Of a stretch of 64,000 nt of DNA, positions 23,901 through 31,545 are shown one piece after another (the stretch's first letter is position 1; the number at the start of each line of letters is the position of its first letter). The stretch comes from Limnomonas spitsbergensis (lineage: Eukaryota; Chlorophyta; Chlorophyceae; Chlamydomonadales): contig JAYJMM010000064.1 in assembly GCA_037349105.1 (NCBI GenBank), positions 928,957-992,956 of the forward strand, written 5' to 3'. The translations under genes were made by a program, and so were the position numbers. The notes under the pieces are model-generated. The model saw only the letters and a program-made list of their open reading frames with translations, was not told the DNA's origin and did no database searches.

Positions 23901-25954
23901 CTCCCACCAGTTGCACAGTGACACTCAAGTTGAGCGACCAGGCTTACGCGTCTTCCCTGCCAAGGGCCGACCCATCCTGTTCTGGTCAGTTGAAGAGGCG
24001 CATGACCCCAAAAAACTCGGCCCATGCCGCACTGTTTCCTGCCGCACCGTTACATGCCGTTCCCTTCACTTTGACACCCTGTCAGTCTGTAAGGCTCTCT
24101 CTCTAGAGAGATGTGCTGGTAAGGCCCATGGGGGCGTTAAACAAAGGTTACGGGGGTGGGGGCAGTTCAGGGTGGACCAAAACCCTAAAATCCTTAAATC
24201 GTAAAGTTTGGGGCCGGTGTGAAAAAACACGTTTCAAGAATACCCCTAAACAATGGGAATTGTGAATGAAGGCAATTCGAATATACTTCAATGCATTCGT
24301 GTATTCGTTCTTTTCTTTGGGCTCCCTTCTGTTGGTTCCGTTCTTTCCTCCCAACCCTCATATTCCACAATTTTTCAATTCCCCTGGGGATCCACGCATC
24401 CCGGTCGTATCGCGGGGCGCTCCAGAGATTCCTGTGCTACCACTGCCGGCAGGCCCAAGTCACTCCTAGCACCCTGCCTTACATTTCCCCCCTTTACTCC
24501 CCGCGCCCACGCGGCCGAGCCCTCTTGCACCGCAAAGCAGCTGGGTGTTTCGTGTATTCCGTCCAACCCTGTTGAGCAGGGCCCGGATGTGTTCCATCAA
24601 TGACTGGGATTGGCGTGTACTGAGCCAACAGCGACGCCAATGCAAAGCAGCTGGGTGTTTCGTGTATTCCGTCCAACCCTGTTGAGCAGGGCCCGGATGT
24701 GTTCCATCAATAACTGGGACTGGCGTGTACTGAGCCAACAGCGACGCCAATGCAAAGCAGCTGGGTGTTTCGTGTATTCCGTCCAACCCTGTTGAGCAGG
24801 GCCCGGATGTGTTGCATCAATGACTGGGACTGGCGTGTACTGAGCCAACAGCGACGCCAATGCAAAGCAACCGGGTGTTTTGTGTACTCCGTCCAACCCT
24901 GTTGAGCAGGGCCCGGATGTGTTCCATCAATGACTGGGATTGGCGTGTACTGAGCCAACAGCGACGCCAATGCAAAGCAACTGGGTGTTTCGTGTATTCC
25001 GTCCAACCCTGTTGAGCAGGGCCCGGATGTGTTCCATCAATGACTGGGACTGGCGTGTACTGAGCCAACAGCGACGCCAATGCAAAGCAACCAGGTGTTT
25101 CTTGTATTCCGTCCAACCCTGTTGAGCAGGTCCCGGATGTGTTACATCAATGACTGGGATTGGCGTGTACTGAGCCAACAGCGACGCCAATGCAAAGCAA
25201 CCGGGTGTTTCTTGTATTCCGTCCAACCCTGTTGAGCAGGGCCCGGATGTGTTACATCAATGACTGGGAATGGCGTGTACTGAGCCAACAGCGACGCCAA
25301 TTCAAAGCAACCGGGTGTTTCTTGTATTCCGTCCAACCCTGTTGAGCAGGGCCCGGATGTGTTACATCAATGACTGGGAATGGCGTGTACTGAGCCAACA
25401 GCGACGCCAATTCAAAGCAACCGGGTGTTTCTTGTATTCCGTCCAACCCTGTTGAGCAGGGCCCGGATGTGTTGCATCAATGACTGGGATTGGCGTGTAC
25501 TGAGCCAACAGCGACGCCAATGCAAAGCAGCCAGGTGTTTCGTGTCTTCTGTCCAACCCTGTTGAGCAGGGCCCGGATGTGTTCCATCAATGACTGGGAT
25601 TGGCGTGTACTGAGCCAACAGCGACGCCAATGCAAAGCAGCCAGGTGTTTTTTTGTATTTTGTCCAACCCCTTGCATTCGTGTATTTGACTATTTTATCC
25701 CAATTGCATGCCTCAGGTCCAGCCTGCACAATGGCTCGGAGGACCTCAGCTCACTGCATGCCCCAATACTTGGTTTCCCACTATATTATTTAATTAATCC
25801 ATGCATTCGTGTATTTGACTATTTTACCCCAATTGCATGCCACAGGTCCAGCCTGCCCAATGGCTCGGAGGACCTCAGCTCACTGCATGCCGCAGAGCCG
25901 GTGCTCGAGGGAGATAAGTGGATCGCGTCGCGGTGGTTTAAAGCGGAGGAATGA
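2924..25954 (+). CDS. Prolyl 4-hydroxylase (P4H)-family 2OG-Fe(II) dioxygenase, spliced, 5' end not found
   Basis: P4H enzymes hydroxylate peptidyl-proline using Fe(II), O2, 2-oxoglutarate and ascorbate, usually in the secretory pathway; in algae and plants they act on cell-wall glycoproteins. Exons supported here are 2924-2967 (weak), 3574-3689, 7584-7708, 15042-15115, 23534-23675 and 25846-25954. Neighbouring splice phases match at every junction (1/2, 0/0, 2/1, 1/2, 2/1). The joined product of about 200 residues covers a P4H catalytic domain in order: RTSS, HYD (iron His and Asp), AT.IIYL..T..GG.TFFP, PVKGRAMLFW, PNGSEDLSSLH (second iron His), EGDKW (2OG-binding Lys) and a stop. Signal peptide and start were not found. 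Introns of 0.6-8 kb are filled with decayed exon copies and satellites. Several exon copies compete at each position, so the transcript may differ. Confidence 0.78.
2997..3215 (+). pseudogene. Echo copies of the 44-bp P4H exon
   Basis: Copies lie at 2997-3040, 3090-3133 and from 3194. Each begins after an AG and starts gaatgcggtgttgtc or gaacgcggtgttgtc. The two complete copies end at gctg or gttg followed by gtcac. The second copy has an in-frame TGA. Intervening sequence rich in gtcacactt is also duplicated, so the repeated block was exon plus flanking intron, about 93 bp. Confidence 0.6.
3255..3520 (+). pseudogene. Echo copies of the RTSS exon of P4H
   Basis: Three degraded copies precede the intact exon: 3255-3334 (keeps RTSSDTVFTSVASRQPLLL), about 3388-3415 (truncated after NRTS) and 3441-3512 (FFTGEGSRHPLLL, with RTSS decayed to HTLN). 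Each follows a cag acceptor. They show tandem duplication followed by decay, leaving the last copy best preserved. Confidence 0.75.
3574..3689 (+). CDS. P4H exon with the RTSS motif
   Basis: Flanked by acceptor ggcag and donor gtaagt. The frame reads TQTPNRTSSDTFFTG, then EASRHPLLLELEHKLDQLAQ and LPQ. RTSS followed by an amphipathic helix ending in A..LP is a hallmark of P4H catalytic domains just before the HxD exon. It enters with two bases (phase 1) and leaves in phase 0, matching the next exon. Confidence 0.75.
3826..5268. repeat. 17-bp satellite, about 84 copies (P4H intron)
   Basis: The unit is aattaaatcatgggctg, with cattaaat or gaattaaat variants and occasional cgggctg or ggcctg substitutions. 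It lies between the RTSS and HYD exons of the P4H gene. Variant units cluster as short higher-order blocks (for example around 4660-4960), indicating repeated local duplication. Confidence 0.97.
5388..5690 (+). pseudogene. Echoes of the 3' end of the RTSS exon (QLDQLAQLP shards)
   Basis: Repeats of cagctagaccagcttgagc and a version with gttgaaagcttgacc translate as decayed QLDQL-Q-L segments with stops. They resemble the exon end encoding KLDQLAQLP at 3660-3689. The first, at about 5398, reads LLRQLDQLA then a stop. Units are about 34-60 bp. No intact splice donor was seen. Confidence 0.5.
5925..6520. repeat. 22-bp array, about 27 copies
   Basis: The core acgatatggcacaaaaca alternates with gcgc or gcgt. 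The unit is open in all frames, giving long spurious reading frames on both strands. The flanks (5820-5925, with cactaccaaggtagcacgat and gtcacgacacgg) match in reverse the dispersed repeat at 45540-45800, which also contains gccatatcgtgc. The array therefore probably expanded within a copy of that element. Confidence 0.95.
6784..7583 (+). pseudogene. Five echo copies of the P4H HYD exon (5' half)
   Basis: Segments starting after cag at about 6939, 7087, 7319 and 7451, plus a first one near 6784-6870, repeat the start of the exon at 7584 (..GGRRPVAQSEAIHAVHYQQG). They carry frameshifts, substitutions or stops and break off after the HYQQG codons. Intron text before each (cactctttcc, catatgcag or gtacag) is duplicated too. 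Minisatellite gaacggttgaac lies at 7165-7215. Confidence 0.75.
7584..7708 (+). CDS. P4H exon with the HYD iron-binding motif
   Basis: After acceptor cacag the exon reads IIGGRRPVAQSEAIHAVHYQ, then QGEFYLEHYDNRAPVPGSPG and V, ending at donor gtaggt in phase 2. The pattern VxxYxxGxxYxxHYD is the P4H segment carrying the first two iron ligands, the His and Asp of HxD. It is the only copy in the cluster with both halves intact and in frame. Confidence 0.8.
7840..8900 (+). pseudogene. Echo copies of the HYD exon 3' half, with G-rich minisatellites
   Basis: Three decayed copies of the EHYDNRAPVPGSPG segment lie at about 7847-7893 (EHNDNRAPIPGSPG, donor gtaggt kept), 8303-8360 (EHYEEYAPVPGSP) and 8845-8895 (THYDNHTHQQ). 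Between them are G-rich minisatellites: gttgggg/gtagggg at 7930-8100, ggtttcgggtt/tttaggg at 8160-8245, and gggggttgtt at 8655-8790. A SINE copy (8399-8655) is inserted. Confidence 0.7.
8399..8655 (+). mobile_element. tRNA-headed SINE, copy 1 (family A)
   Basis: The head at 8399-8460 is tRNA-like: gtagctcaattggtagagc fits a D-arm/box A and ggttcgaatt fits a T-arm/box B, both internal RNA polymerase III promoter elements. A body follows (gccgtagctggtcgtgaggg ... aaatcgcaaaaga ... accgtcgagtgattgatcc), then a 3' end ggattggaaaccatacgta and a ttcttact tail. The tRNA fold is imperfect in the anticodon arm, and the acceptor 3' half is missing. Three more copies occur at 27062-27240, 32104-32285 and 40728-40942. 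Confidence 0.72.
9290..9590. repeat. 12-bp minisatellite taccttcgtcga/t
   Basis: About 24 units of taccttcgtcat or taccttcgtcga in tandem. The open frames across it are a by-product of the repeat. Confidence 0.95.
9600..10020. other. no gene seen
   Basis: AT-leaning unique sequence with a short cgtaccgtaccgtac motif at about 9706 and a ccgattccg-type imperfect repeat at 9828-9875. It is presumably P4H intron. Nothing codes here. Confidence 0.5.
10130..10262. repeat. 19-bp tandem repeat, about 7 copies
   Basis: The unit is aattcaaacatgtcatcat, with a gtcgtca variant. It lies between echo copies of P4H exon 4. Confidence 0.9.
11099..14630. repeat. 16-bp satellite, about 217 copies, inside a P4H exon-4 echo
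   Basis: The unit gatacctctgcgacac repeats with single-base variants and half-unit deletions (cacgatacacgatacc). The left edge is an exon-4 echo with an intact acceptor (gattgcag then gcgatccgcgacgat). The right edge resumes exon-like sequence (gacacggacaatggcagg then cccacgtttt, compare gacacagccaagggcgggg then ccacgtt). The unit matches the exon's own tacctctgcgacaca (YLCDT). The array is open in every frame, which produces reading frames of 800-1200 codons that are artefacts. Confidence 0.95.
14640..15041 (+). pseudogene. Exon-4 echoes between the 16-bp array and the intact exon
   Basis: Copies begin at about 14672 (short), 14738 and 14851. The one at 14851 reads RSATVIIYLCDTMKGGTTFS before decaying. 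Another fragment starts near 14950. All follow tgcttgcag-type acceptors. Confidence 0.7.
15042..15115 (+). CDS. P4H exon 4 (AT.IIYL..T..GG.TFFP)
   Basis: Between acceptor tgcttgcag and donor gtaaat the exon reads RSATVIIYLSDTARGGAT, then FFPRST. R.AT..IYL.D...GG.T.FP is the conserved P4H strand-turn-strand between the two halves of the iron site. It enters with one base completing GAG after the HYD exon and leaves in phase 1, as the next exon needs. It is the only full-length, in-frame copy among roughly 18 in this gene. Confidence 0.75.
15225..15620 (+). pseudogene. Echoes of the 3' end of exon 4, with telomere-type repeats
   Basis: Copies of gacacagccaagggcgggg plus cacgtt and a gtaaat donor lie at about 15238-15285 (ATFFPRSTG then gtaaat), 15436-15476 and 15568-15610. 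A run of about 8 tttaggg units sits at 15305-15362, just downstream of one donor. The last echo grades into the 124-bp satellite. Confidence 0.75.
15640..23160. repeat. 124-bp satellite, about 60 copies: P4H exon tail fused to a SINE-like element
   Basis: Each unit has two parts. One is aagggcggggccac then attcttcccgcc, the exon-4 tail encoding KGGATFFP. The other is gaaagccacgctccgc, aggggcgtgagggttaag, gaaacagtgcggtctggg and cagcgtccgcgctgttac, matching the dispersed family-B element found alone at 33612, 36095, 44415 and 44835. The ggcggggccac core starts at 15700, 15825 and 15949. Variants recur in blocks several units long (for example 15700-16500 resembles 16690-17490), indicating higher-order amplification. 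The array occupies most of the intron between P4H exons 4 and 5. Confidence 0.95.
23200..23533 (+). pseudogene. Echoes of P4H exon 5 (5' half), with CCCTAAA repeats
   Basis: Copies of gacatccctggtgtcctgtc plus the following codons lie at about 23230-23270 and 23405-23485 (QTLKDIPGVLSPKTVAARPL, then stop or frameshift). They are separated by ccctaaaccc runs at 23298-23330 and 23365-23395. Each begins after a cag. Confidence 0.7.
23534..23675 (+). CDS. P4H exon 5 (PVKGRAMLFW strand)
   Basis: From acceptor accag to donor gtaagt the frame reads IPTSQDIPGVLSAETVAARS, then LQLHNDPQVERPGLRVYPVK and GRAMLF, with the split codon completing W. V.P.KG.A.LFW is the P4H strand preceding the distal histidine. 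It enters in phase 1 and leaves in phase 2, matching its neighbours. Confidence 0.8.
23749..24010 (+). pseudogene. Two echoes of P4H exon 5 (3' half) with splice sites kept
   Basis: Copies at 23751-23830 (LHNDSHLERPGLRVYPAKAR, then AILF and gtgagt) and 23911-23983 (LHSDTQVERPGLRVFPAKGR, then PILF and gtcagt) follow gtctcccaccag. The second is fully open across this segment. The first keeps frame and donor. Both could act as alternative versions of the second half of exon 5. Confidence 0.7.
24540..25670. repeat. 110-bp satellite, about 10 copies (last P4H intron)
   Basis: The unit contains gcaaagcagctgggtgtttc, ccaaccctgttgagcagggc and actgggattggcgtgtactg. Copies are spaced 110 bases apart, with a few drifting positions. 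No exon match was found in the unit. Confidence 0.95.
25716..25770 (+). pseudogene. Echo of the last P4H exon (5' part)
   Basis: After gcctcag the sequence reads SSLHNGSEDLSSLHAP and then diverges. It is preceded by the same gtatttgactattttaccc-type intron end as the intact exon. Confidence 0.75.
25846..25954 (+). CDS. P4H last exon: distal His, 2OG Lys and stop
   Basis: After acceptor ccacag the exon reads SSLPNGSEDLSSLHAAEPVL, then EGDKWIASRWFKAEE and TGA. LPNG.ED..SLHA..PV..GDKW carries the second iron-ligand histidine and, ten residues on, the lysine that binds the 2-oxoglutarate carboxylate. It joins exon 5 in phase 2, restoring LFW-SSLPNG. Confidence 0.82.
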
Positions 25955-26409
25955 TTTTAAAACTGGTTCAAAGACAAGGACTAAAGGCTTGTGTCAAAGC
26001 TGTTCCTCTATTGTCCGAAATGTGCCATGTGCTGTGCTCAAAGGAGAAAAGCGGATCGCAGCACGGTGGTTCAAAGAGGAGGAATAATTTCGAACCGGAA
26101 GTGCAGCGAGGTTGTTCAAAGAGGACGATTCAAGCATGGGATGGACGTTGTTGCTTGCAAAGAAGATGATTGATATTGCTATTCCTATTTTCCCGAACGC
26201 TCCATCAGCGTATGCTGTGCTCGTGGGAGGAAAGCGGATTGCGACGCGGTGGTTCAAAGAGGAGGATTAAATCCTTGTGTCAAAGTTGCTCTTCTATTGT
26301 TCTGAATGTGCCGTATGCTGTTCTTAAGGGAGAAAAGTGGATTGCGGCGCGGTGTTATAAAGAAGAGGATTAATTCCAAAACGGGATTGCGGCGTTGTTG
26401 TATGTCTAA

Positions 26410-26618
26410 AGGCCTGGGTTACACTGTACGACCGTATTGGCAAAATCCCGTGCCGTATCCCGTACTGTACCGTACCGTACCGTTTGACCGTACCGTACCG
26501 TTTGACCGTACCGTACCGTTCGGAACTACCGTATTGTCCATTTTCTGACTAGCCCATTCGAAAATCCTGTACCGTACCGTGTGACCGTACCGTATTTCCG
26601 TACTGGGTTACCCTGTGT
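26410..26618. mobile_element. CCGTACCGT element bounded by GGGTTAC motifs (family D)
   Basis: Starts ctgggttacactgtac and ends tactgggttaccctg, with repeated ccgtaccgtaccgt inside. Related blocks at 54012-54206 (opens gggtaacccggtacgg, ends ctgggtaaccc) and 58095-58330 share the termini and interior. Size and end motifs suggest a small non-autonomous element, but no transposase was seen. Confidence 0.5.
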
Positions 26619-26795
26619 TGCCTGCAAAGAAGACGATTGATATTATTTTCCCGGCTTTCCTGAATACACCATCAGCGTATGTTGCGCTCGAGGGAGGAAG
26701 GTGAATCACAGCGCTCTGTTACGAAGAAGAGGAGTACAGGCTTGTAGTGCAGCATTGCTTGGAGGGGGGGGGGGGGGGCCTTTTTTTGGATAACG

Positions 26796-26990
26796 GCGCT
26801 GATGTGGCTACGGCCCCAAGCTGCGTTGTTTCCTTAACCTCCATGGCCCAGTAGGGTGTAGCTTTCCTTCTTTCTTACAGCTGTGGATGGACGTTGATAT
26901 AGCTACTGCCCCAAACTGCGTGTTTGTTCCAAAACCTCCACGCCCCAGTATGTATATGGCGTATATATTTTTTTTTCTTACAGCCCTGGA
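26796..26990 (+). mobile_element. Dispersed family-B SINE-like element, two partial copies
   Basis: 26796-26880 reads taacggcgctgatgtggcta, cggccccaagctgcgttg, tttccttaacctcc, then gtagctttccttctttctta. A second decayed copy spans about 26890-26985. The family ends in a pyrimidine-rich (TTTC)n tail. Other plus copies lie at 9225-9280 (partial), 38050-38140, 60785-60945 and 62336-62430. Minus copies lie at 33612-33700, 35238-35300, 36095-36180, 44415-44495 and 44835-44925. Confidence 0.65.
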
Positions 26991-27061
26991 TGGACGTTGA
27001 TGGGCGCAAAGGGGAGCCTTAATTTCAGGTGTTTGTTTAGTTTGATTGATATTCCCCTGGA

Positions 27062-27240
27062 TGTAAGAACTACGTATGGTTTCTAATCCTTCGTGCTTAA
27101 TAACGAATCCTTAGGTGTAGGAATATTTTGCGATTTCCCTCACGACCAGCTACGGCATTTTACCAATCGTTCAGGTGACTCCTGTGGGATTCGGACCCAC
27201 ATCCCCATTCTTCGCAGAATGATGCTATACTACGAAACCC
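27062..27240 (-). mobile_element. tRNA-headed SINE, copy 2 (family A)
   Basis: On the minus strand the tRNA-like head ends with a perfect T-arm (gtgggtccgaatcccac), followed by aggagtcacc. The shared body follows (ttggtaaaatgccgtagctg, gtcgtgagggaaatcgcaaa), truncated in the middle, then gcacgaaggattagaaacc and atacgtagttcttac. This copy shows that tRNA head and body belong to one element. Confidence 0.72.
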
Positions 27241-27420
27241 CTGGATGTATATATGTGAATGACATTCACCTCTGCATGTAGGTATATGACATCAGTGTCA
27301 GTATGCTGTGCTCGAGGAATTTGCTGAGTACAAAGGGTACCATTTATTCCAGATGCTTTGTTTAGATTTCCCTGACTTAATGTACGATCATCGTTTGTTG
27401 TGCTTGAGGCATTGCTGGGT

Positions 27421-27550
27421 CAATAATGTTGCACCTCTGGGCCCGCTCAAAGCTCGGCCGCGTGGGCGCCCAACTGTTCAGAAGGGCGTAAAGAAGGAAC
27501 TAAAAGGAAGAGAGGGGGAAAGGAATAAAAGGAGAGGCCGGGAAGGCAAA
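27421..27550 (+). mobile_element. Dispersed family-C element (CTCGGCCGCGTGGGC)
   Basis: Contains cacctctgggcccgctcaaa, gctcggccgcgtgggcgccc, then an A/G-rich tail (gaaggaactaaaaggaagag). Other copies: 27700-27780 (plus), 29543-29650 (plus), 30405-30530 (minus, nearly identical inverted copy) and a fragment at about 24495-24530 (minus). A purine tail on one end suggests a retroposed origin. Confidence 0.6.
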
Positions 27551-27699
27551 GAAGACCAAGGCCAACACCTGAGTTCCACAAGAGACTAGCCCTCAACGAA
27601 GCCTCTAACTGAAGAAAAGATAAGTCCAGAAAAGCAAGCGAGGAATTGCTGGGTGCAAAGCGGACTATTTAAATTTTAAACAAACGCCTGAAATGTACG

Positions 27700-27780
27700 T
27701 CAATGACATTACACCCCTGGGCCCTGCTCAAAAAGGCTCGGCCGCGTTGGCGCCGAACAGTCCCGCTGGGGGAAATAGAG
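27700..27780 (+). mobile_element. Family-C element, short copy
   Basis: Reads cattacacccctgggccctg then ggctcggccgcgttggcgcc, followed by cccgctgggggaaatag. It is preceded by the same gtcaatgac context as the copy at 29543. Confidence 0.6.
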
Positions 27781-28074
27781 AAAACGAATTTCAGAATTAC
27801 ATACCCTGGATGTATGTACTATCAGCGTTTGCTGTGCTTAAAGAAGGGAAGCGGATCGCGGCGAGGCGGTTCAAAAAAGGGGGTTAAAGCGCTGGATTGA
27901 TGTTGATGTGGACAAATTGTTTGAAATATTTGTTTCTGTATCTACGAATGAACTTTAGCGTTTGCTTGTTCCGTTTGCTGTTGCCCTAGGGAGAAAAGTG
28001 GATTGCGACGATATGGTTCAAAGAGTAGAATTGAATGCTAGGATAAAAAGTCTTCGGTGGAAGCAAGGGAAGGT

Positions 28075-28908
28075 GGAAGTTGCTGGGTGCCAAGAAAACG
28101 CTGGTGGAAGCTGCTGGATGCCAAAAAGACGCTGGTGGAAGCTGCTGGATGCCAAGAAAACGCTGGTGGAAGCTGATGGGTGCCAAGAAGACGCTGGTGG
28201 AAGCTGCTGGTAGCCAAGAAGATGCTGGTGGAAGCTGCTGGTTGCCAAGAAGACGCTGGTGGAAGCTGCTGGATGCCAAGAAGACGCTGGTGGAAGCTGC
28301 TGGGTGCCAAGAAGATGCTAGTGGAAGCTGCTGGGTGCCAAGAAGACGCTGGTGGAAGCTGCTGGGTGCCAAGAAGACGCTGGTGGAAGCTGCTGGATGC
28401 CAAGAAGACGCTGGTGGAAGCTGCTGGGTGCCAAGAAGACGCTGGTGGAAGCTGATGGGTGCCTAGAAGACGCTGGTGGAGGCTACTGGATGCCAATAAG
28501 ACGTTGGTGGAAGCTACTGGGTGTCAAGAAGACGCTGGTGGTAGCTGCTGGGTGCCAAGAAGACGTTGGTGGAAGCTACTGGGTGCCAAGAAGACGCTGG
28601 TGGAAGCTGCTGGGTGCCAAGAAGACGCTGGTGGAAGCTGCTGGGTGCAAAGAAGACGCTGGTGGAAGCTGCTGGGTGCCAAGAAGATGCTGGTGGAAGC
28701 TGCTGGGTGCCAAGAAGACGCTGGTCGAAGCTGCTGGGTGCCAAGAAGACGCTGGTGGAGGCTACTGGATGCCAATAAGACAGTGGTGGAAGCTACTGGA
28801 TGCCAAGAAGACGTTGGTGGAGTCTACTGGATGCCAATAAGACGCTGGTGGAAGCTACTGGGTGCCAAGAAGACGCTGGTGGAAGCTGCTGGATGCCAAG
28901 AAGACGTT
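28075..28908. repeat. 31-bp array, about 27 copies
   Basis: The unit is built of tgccaagaagacgctggtgg plus aagctgctggg. The edges match sequence that precedes several last-exon echoes (ttgctgggtgcaaa at 27651 and 29238; gcaaagaagacgattgat at 26623), so the array seems to derive from that intron border. All frames are open, giving spurious 70-200 residue reading frames. Confidence 0.93.
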
Positions 28909-29215
28909 GCACTCCAAATGTTGTTTTTTCCTACTCCCCTGAATATTCAGGGAATTATGTACCGCACGTACACATCATCAGCACATGTTATGCTTGAGGG
29001 AGAAAGTGGGTTGCGGCGAGGTGGTGAAAAGAGAAGGGGTAAAGTCTTGGATGTAAGTTTTGGATGGGTGAAAAGAGGGTGACTGGATTAATTTTTACGT
29101 TTCTGTCTTGTATGATCCGTCCCCAATGTACTATCAGCGTTCGCTGTGCTCGAGGGAGAAAAAATGAATCGCCCCGACGTGGTTCAAAGAGAGGGGTTGA
29201 AGCCTTGGATTTTAA

Positions 29216-30560
29216 AAGCCTAAGCCTGTGTGGAAGTTGCTGGGTGCAAAACAGACGATGAATTACAGATGTTGTTCTTCCTATTCTCTGATTCAGGAAA
29301 ATACTTGGGCTGAAGCTTGCCCCAGTAAGCACCGTTGATGTCCACTGGTCGGCAGTGACACAGGGCAACTGATTTTTCTTAACCCAGATGCCATGACGGT
29401 CCCCAACCTTTATTTAAAAGACTTTGCCGGCCAGCGGTGAAGGACCTGTTTTCTGATAACGATATCGGCGCTATAACTCACTTGGATATTTTCATCTGCT
29501 GAGAGGCGCCGTCGGGCTGCAACCCTAGCCAGGGAATCGATGTGTTAGTTAATGACCTTACACCTCTGGGCCCTGCTTGAAAACGCTCGGCCGCGTGGGC
29601 GCCCAACTGTCCCGTTGGAAGAAAAGAAAATGAAGGTAAGGGGGGAAAGAAGGAGAAAAAAATACCCCACCCCAAAGTAAAAGGCAGCCCGATGTGTAAG
29701 TCAAGGGACCTCGCCCCTGGCTTAATTCTCGGGCCCGGTTCCAATCTACATCTGAGCTGTCCAAAATGTAACTTGGGATACAGTACCTGGCAATATCCCC
29801 AGGGTCGACTGTGAAGTCCTGGTATGAGGCAGCTCAACTGCTCCATACCAGGACTTCACTCTGATAAGACATCGATAGTACACTGATAGTACTGATAGTA
29901 CTCTGCTATACGAAATACGGCCATCTTTCTTACACAGATACACGGACAGCACTGACTGTACACAGACTTCACACTGATAGTACACTGACTTCACACTGAT
30001 AGTACACTGACTTCACACTGATAGTAGGATAGGAAGGGGCCTGACCCCAGGTTCGATGCACATCTGCTAGGGGCCTGGCTACTGGTGAAGGACGGTCTGA
30101 GATCGCAGTGCGGAAATATCCTCAGGGTCTGCTGTGAAGTTGTGTAAAGTTGTGTGAAGTTTTTACAGTCCAGCGGGGCATCACACTTGATGCATGGGGC
30201 TTGTACCCGTGCACCGGTTCCAGCACTAAATACTCTAGGACAGCGAGCGAAAACCGGCGACCCCCCTGCTGGGCAAGTAACCAACACACAACCACTGAGC
30301 AGTAGCGTGGGAAATTTCCGAGTGCCCGTTTCGACGGGACGTTATATCCCGAGTATGCCGATAGTCTTTCATTCGCATGGGTGGAATACGTTTTTCTGGA
30401 CTTTTCTTCCCGGTCTCTCCTTTTGTTCCTTTCCCCCTCTCTTCCTTTTAGTTCCTTCTTTACTCCCTTCTGAACAGTTGGGCACCCACGCGGCCGAGCT
30501 TTGAGCGGGCCCAAAGGTGTAACGTTATTGATATCCCGAGTATGTCGATAGTCTTTCATT
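29216..30560. other. convergent intergenic zone; no gene seen
   Basis: Lies between the 3' ends of the P4H (plus) and GNAT (minus) genes. It contains two family-C copies (29543-29650 plus; 30405-30530 minus), a perfect 13-bp inverted repeat around 29815-29857 and a ctgatagtacactga short repeat at 29870-30010. Possible polyadenylation sites for both genes could lie here, but none could be picked with confidence. Confidence 0.5.
30405..30530 (-). mobile_element. Family-C element, inverted copy
   Basis: Near-exact reverse complement of 27421-27550, including the purine tail (here ctcttccttttagttccttc). The two copies form a long inverted repeat about 3 kb apart. Confidence 0.65.
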
Positions 30561-30564
30561 CGTT

Positions 30565-31545
30565 TGCATGCCTAAGACCGTAACATCCTCGTCTTCCCAA
30601 GGCCCCCGCCCGGTTGCCTGGATGAGTAACCAGCCCCAAGGATGGGCGTGCGAGGAGAGGACAGCACCTTTCACCTGTTCATCAATGCCAGATGTGCCGC
30701 TGCCCAAGGCCCCCGCTGTCCTTCGTCTGCATGCCTAAAACCGTAGCAGTCTCAGCTGCCCCAGGCCCCCGCCTGGTTGCTCTGATGAGTAACCAGCCCC
30801 AAGGATGGGCGTGCGAGGAGAGGACAGCACCTTCCACCTGTTCATCACTGCCAGATGTGCCGCTGCCCAAGGCCCCCGCTGTCCTTCGTCTGCATGCCTA
30901 AAACCGTAGCAGTCTCAGCTGCCCAAGGCCCCCGCCTGGTTGCCCTGATGAGTAACCAGCCCCAAGGATGGGCGTGCGAGAAGAGGCCAGCACCTTCCAC
31001 CTGTTCATCAATGCCAGATGTGCCGCTGCCCAAAGACCCCGCTGTCCTTCGTTTGCATGCCTAAAACCGTAGCAGTCTCAGCTGCCCCAGGACCCCGCCT
31101 GGTTGCCCTGATGAGTAACCAGCCCCAAGGATGGGCGTGCGAGGAGAGGCCAGCACCTTCCACCTGTTCATCACTGCCAGATGTGCCGCTGCCCAAGGCC
31201 CCCGCTGTCCTTCGTCTGCATGCCTAAAACCGTAGCAGTCTCAGCTGCCCAAGGCCCCCGCCTGGTTGCCCTGATGAGTAACCAGCCCCAAGGATGGGCG
31301 TGCGAGAAGAGGCCAGCACCTTCCACCTGTTCACCACTGTCAGATGTGCCGCTGCTCAAGGCCCCCGCCCTGTCCTTCGTCTGTATGCCTAAAACCGTAG
31401 CAGTCTCGGCTGACCAGGGCCCCCGCCTGGTTGCCTGGATGCGAGGCCAGCCCCAAGGATGGGCGTGCAAGGAAAGTTCAGCAACTTTCGCGTGTTCACC
31501 ACTGCCAGATGTGCTGCTCCCGGGACCGCCCGCCAGCTGAAGCTG
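30565..31545 (-). repeat. 163-bp array, about 6 copies, possible echo of a coding exon
   Basis: Units repeat every 163 bases. On the minus strand each has an open frame ending in ..SHAHPWGWLLI and ..ETATVLGMQTKDS, and all start like the segment at 31505-31577. The plus strand is open as well, so strand cannot be decided from openness alone. Units may be echoes of the last GNAT exon or of an unknown gene. Confidence 0.6.

Larger units (their letters stand above)
26030..29215 (+). pseudogene. Roughly nine echoes of the last P4H exon
   Basis: Copies of the G.KWIA.RWFKEE-stop segment lie near 26036-26087 (LKGEKRIAARWFKEEE), 26217-26270 (VGGKRIATRWFKEED), 26322-26373 (LKGEKWIAARCYKEED), 26688-26740, 27832-27887 (LKEGKRIAARRFKKGG), 27975-28029, 28990-29042 and 29142-29205, with a faint one near 27302. 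Most keep a stop at the same place. Each is preceded by a diverged tcagcgtatgctgtgctc intron/exon border. Family-C and family-B elements, a SINE and a 31-bp array separate them. Confidence 0.72.

Noticed and set aside
28080..29082. Lys/Trp/Cys repeat proteins of 70-207 residues
   Set aside because: 31-bp array; three frames equally open.
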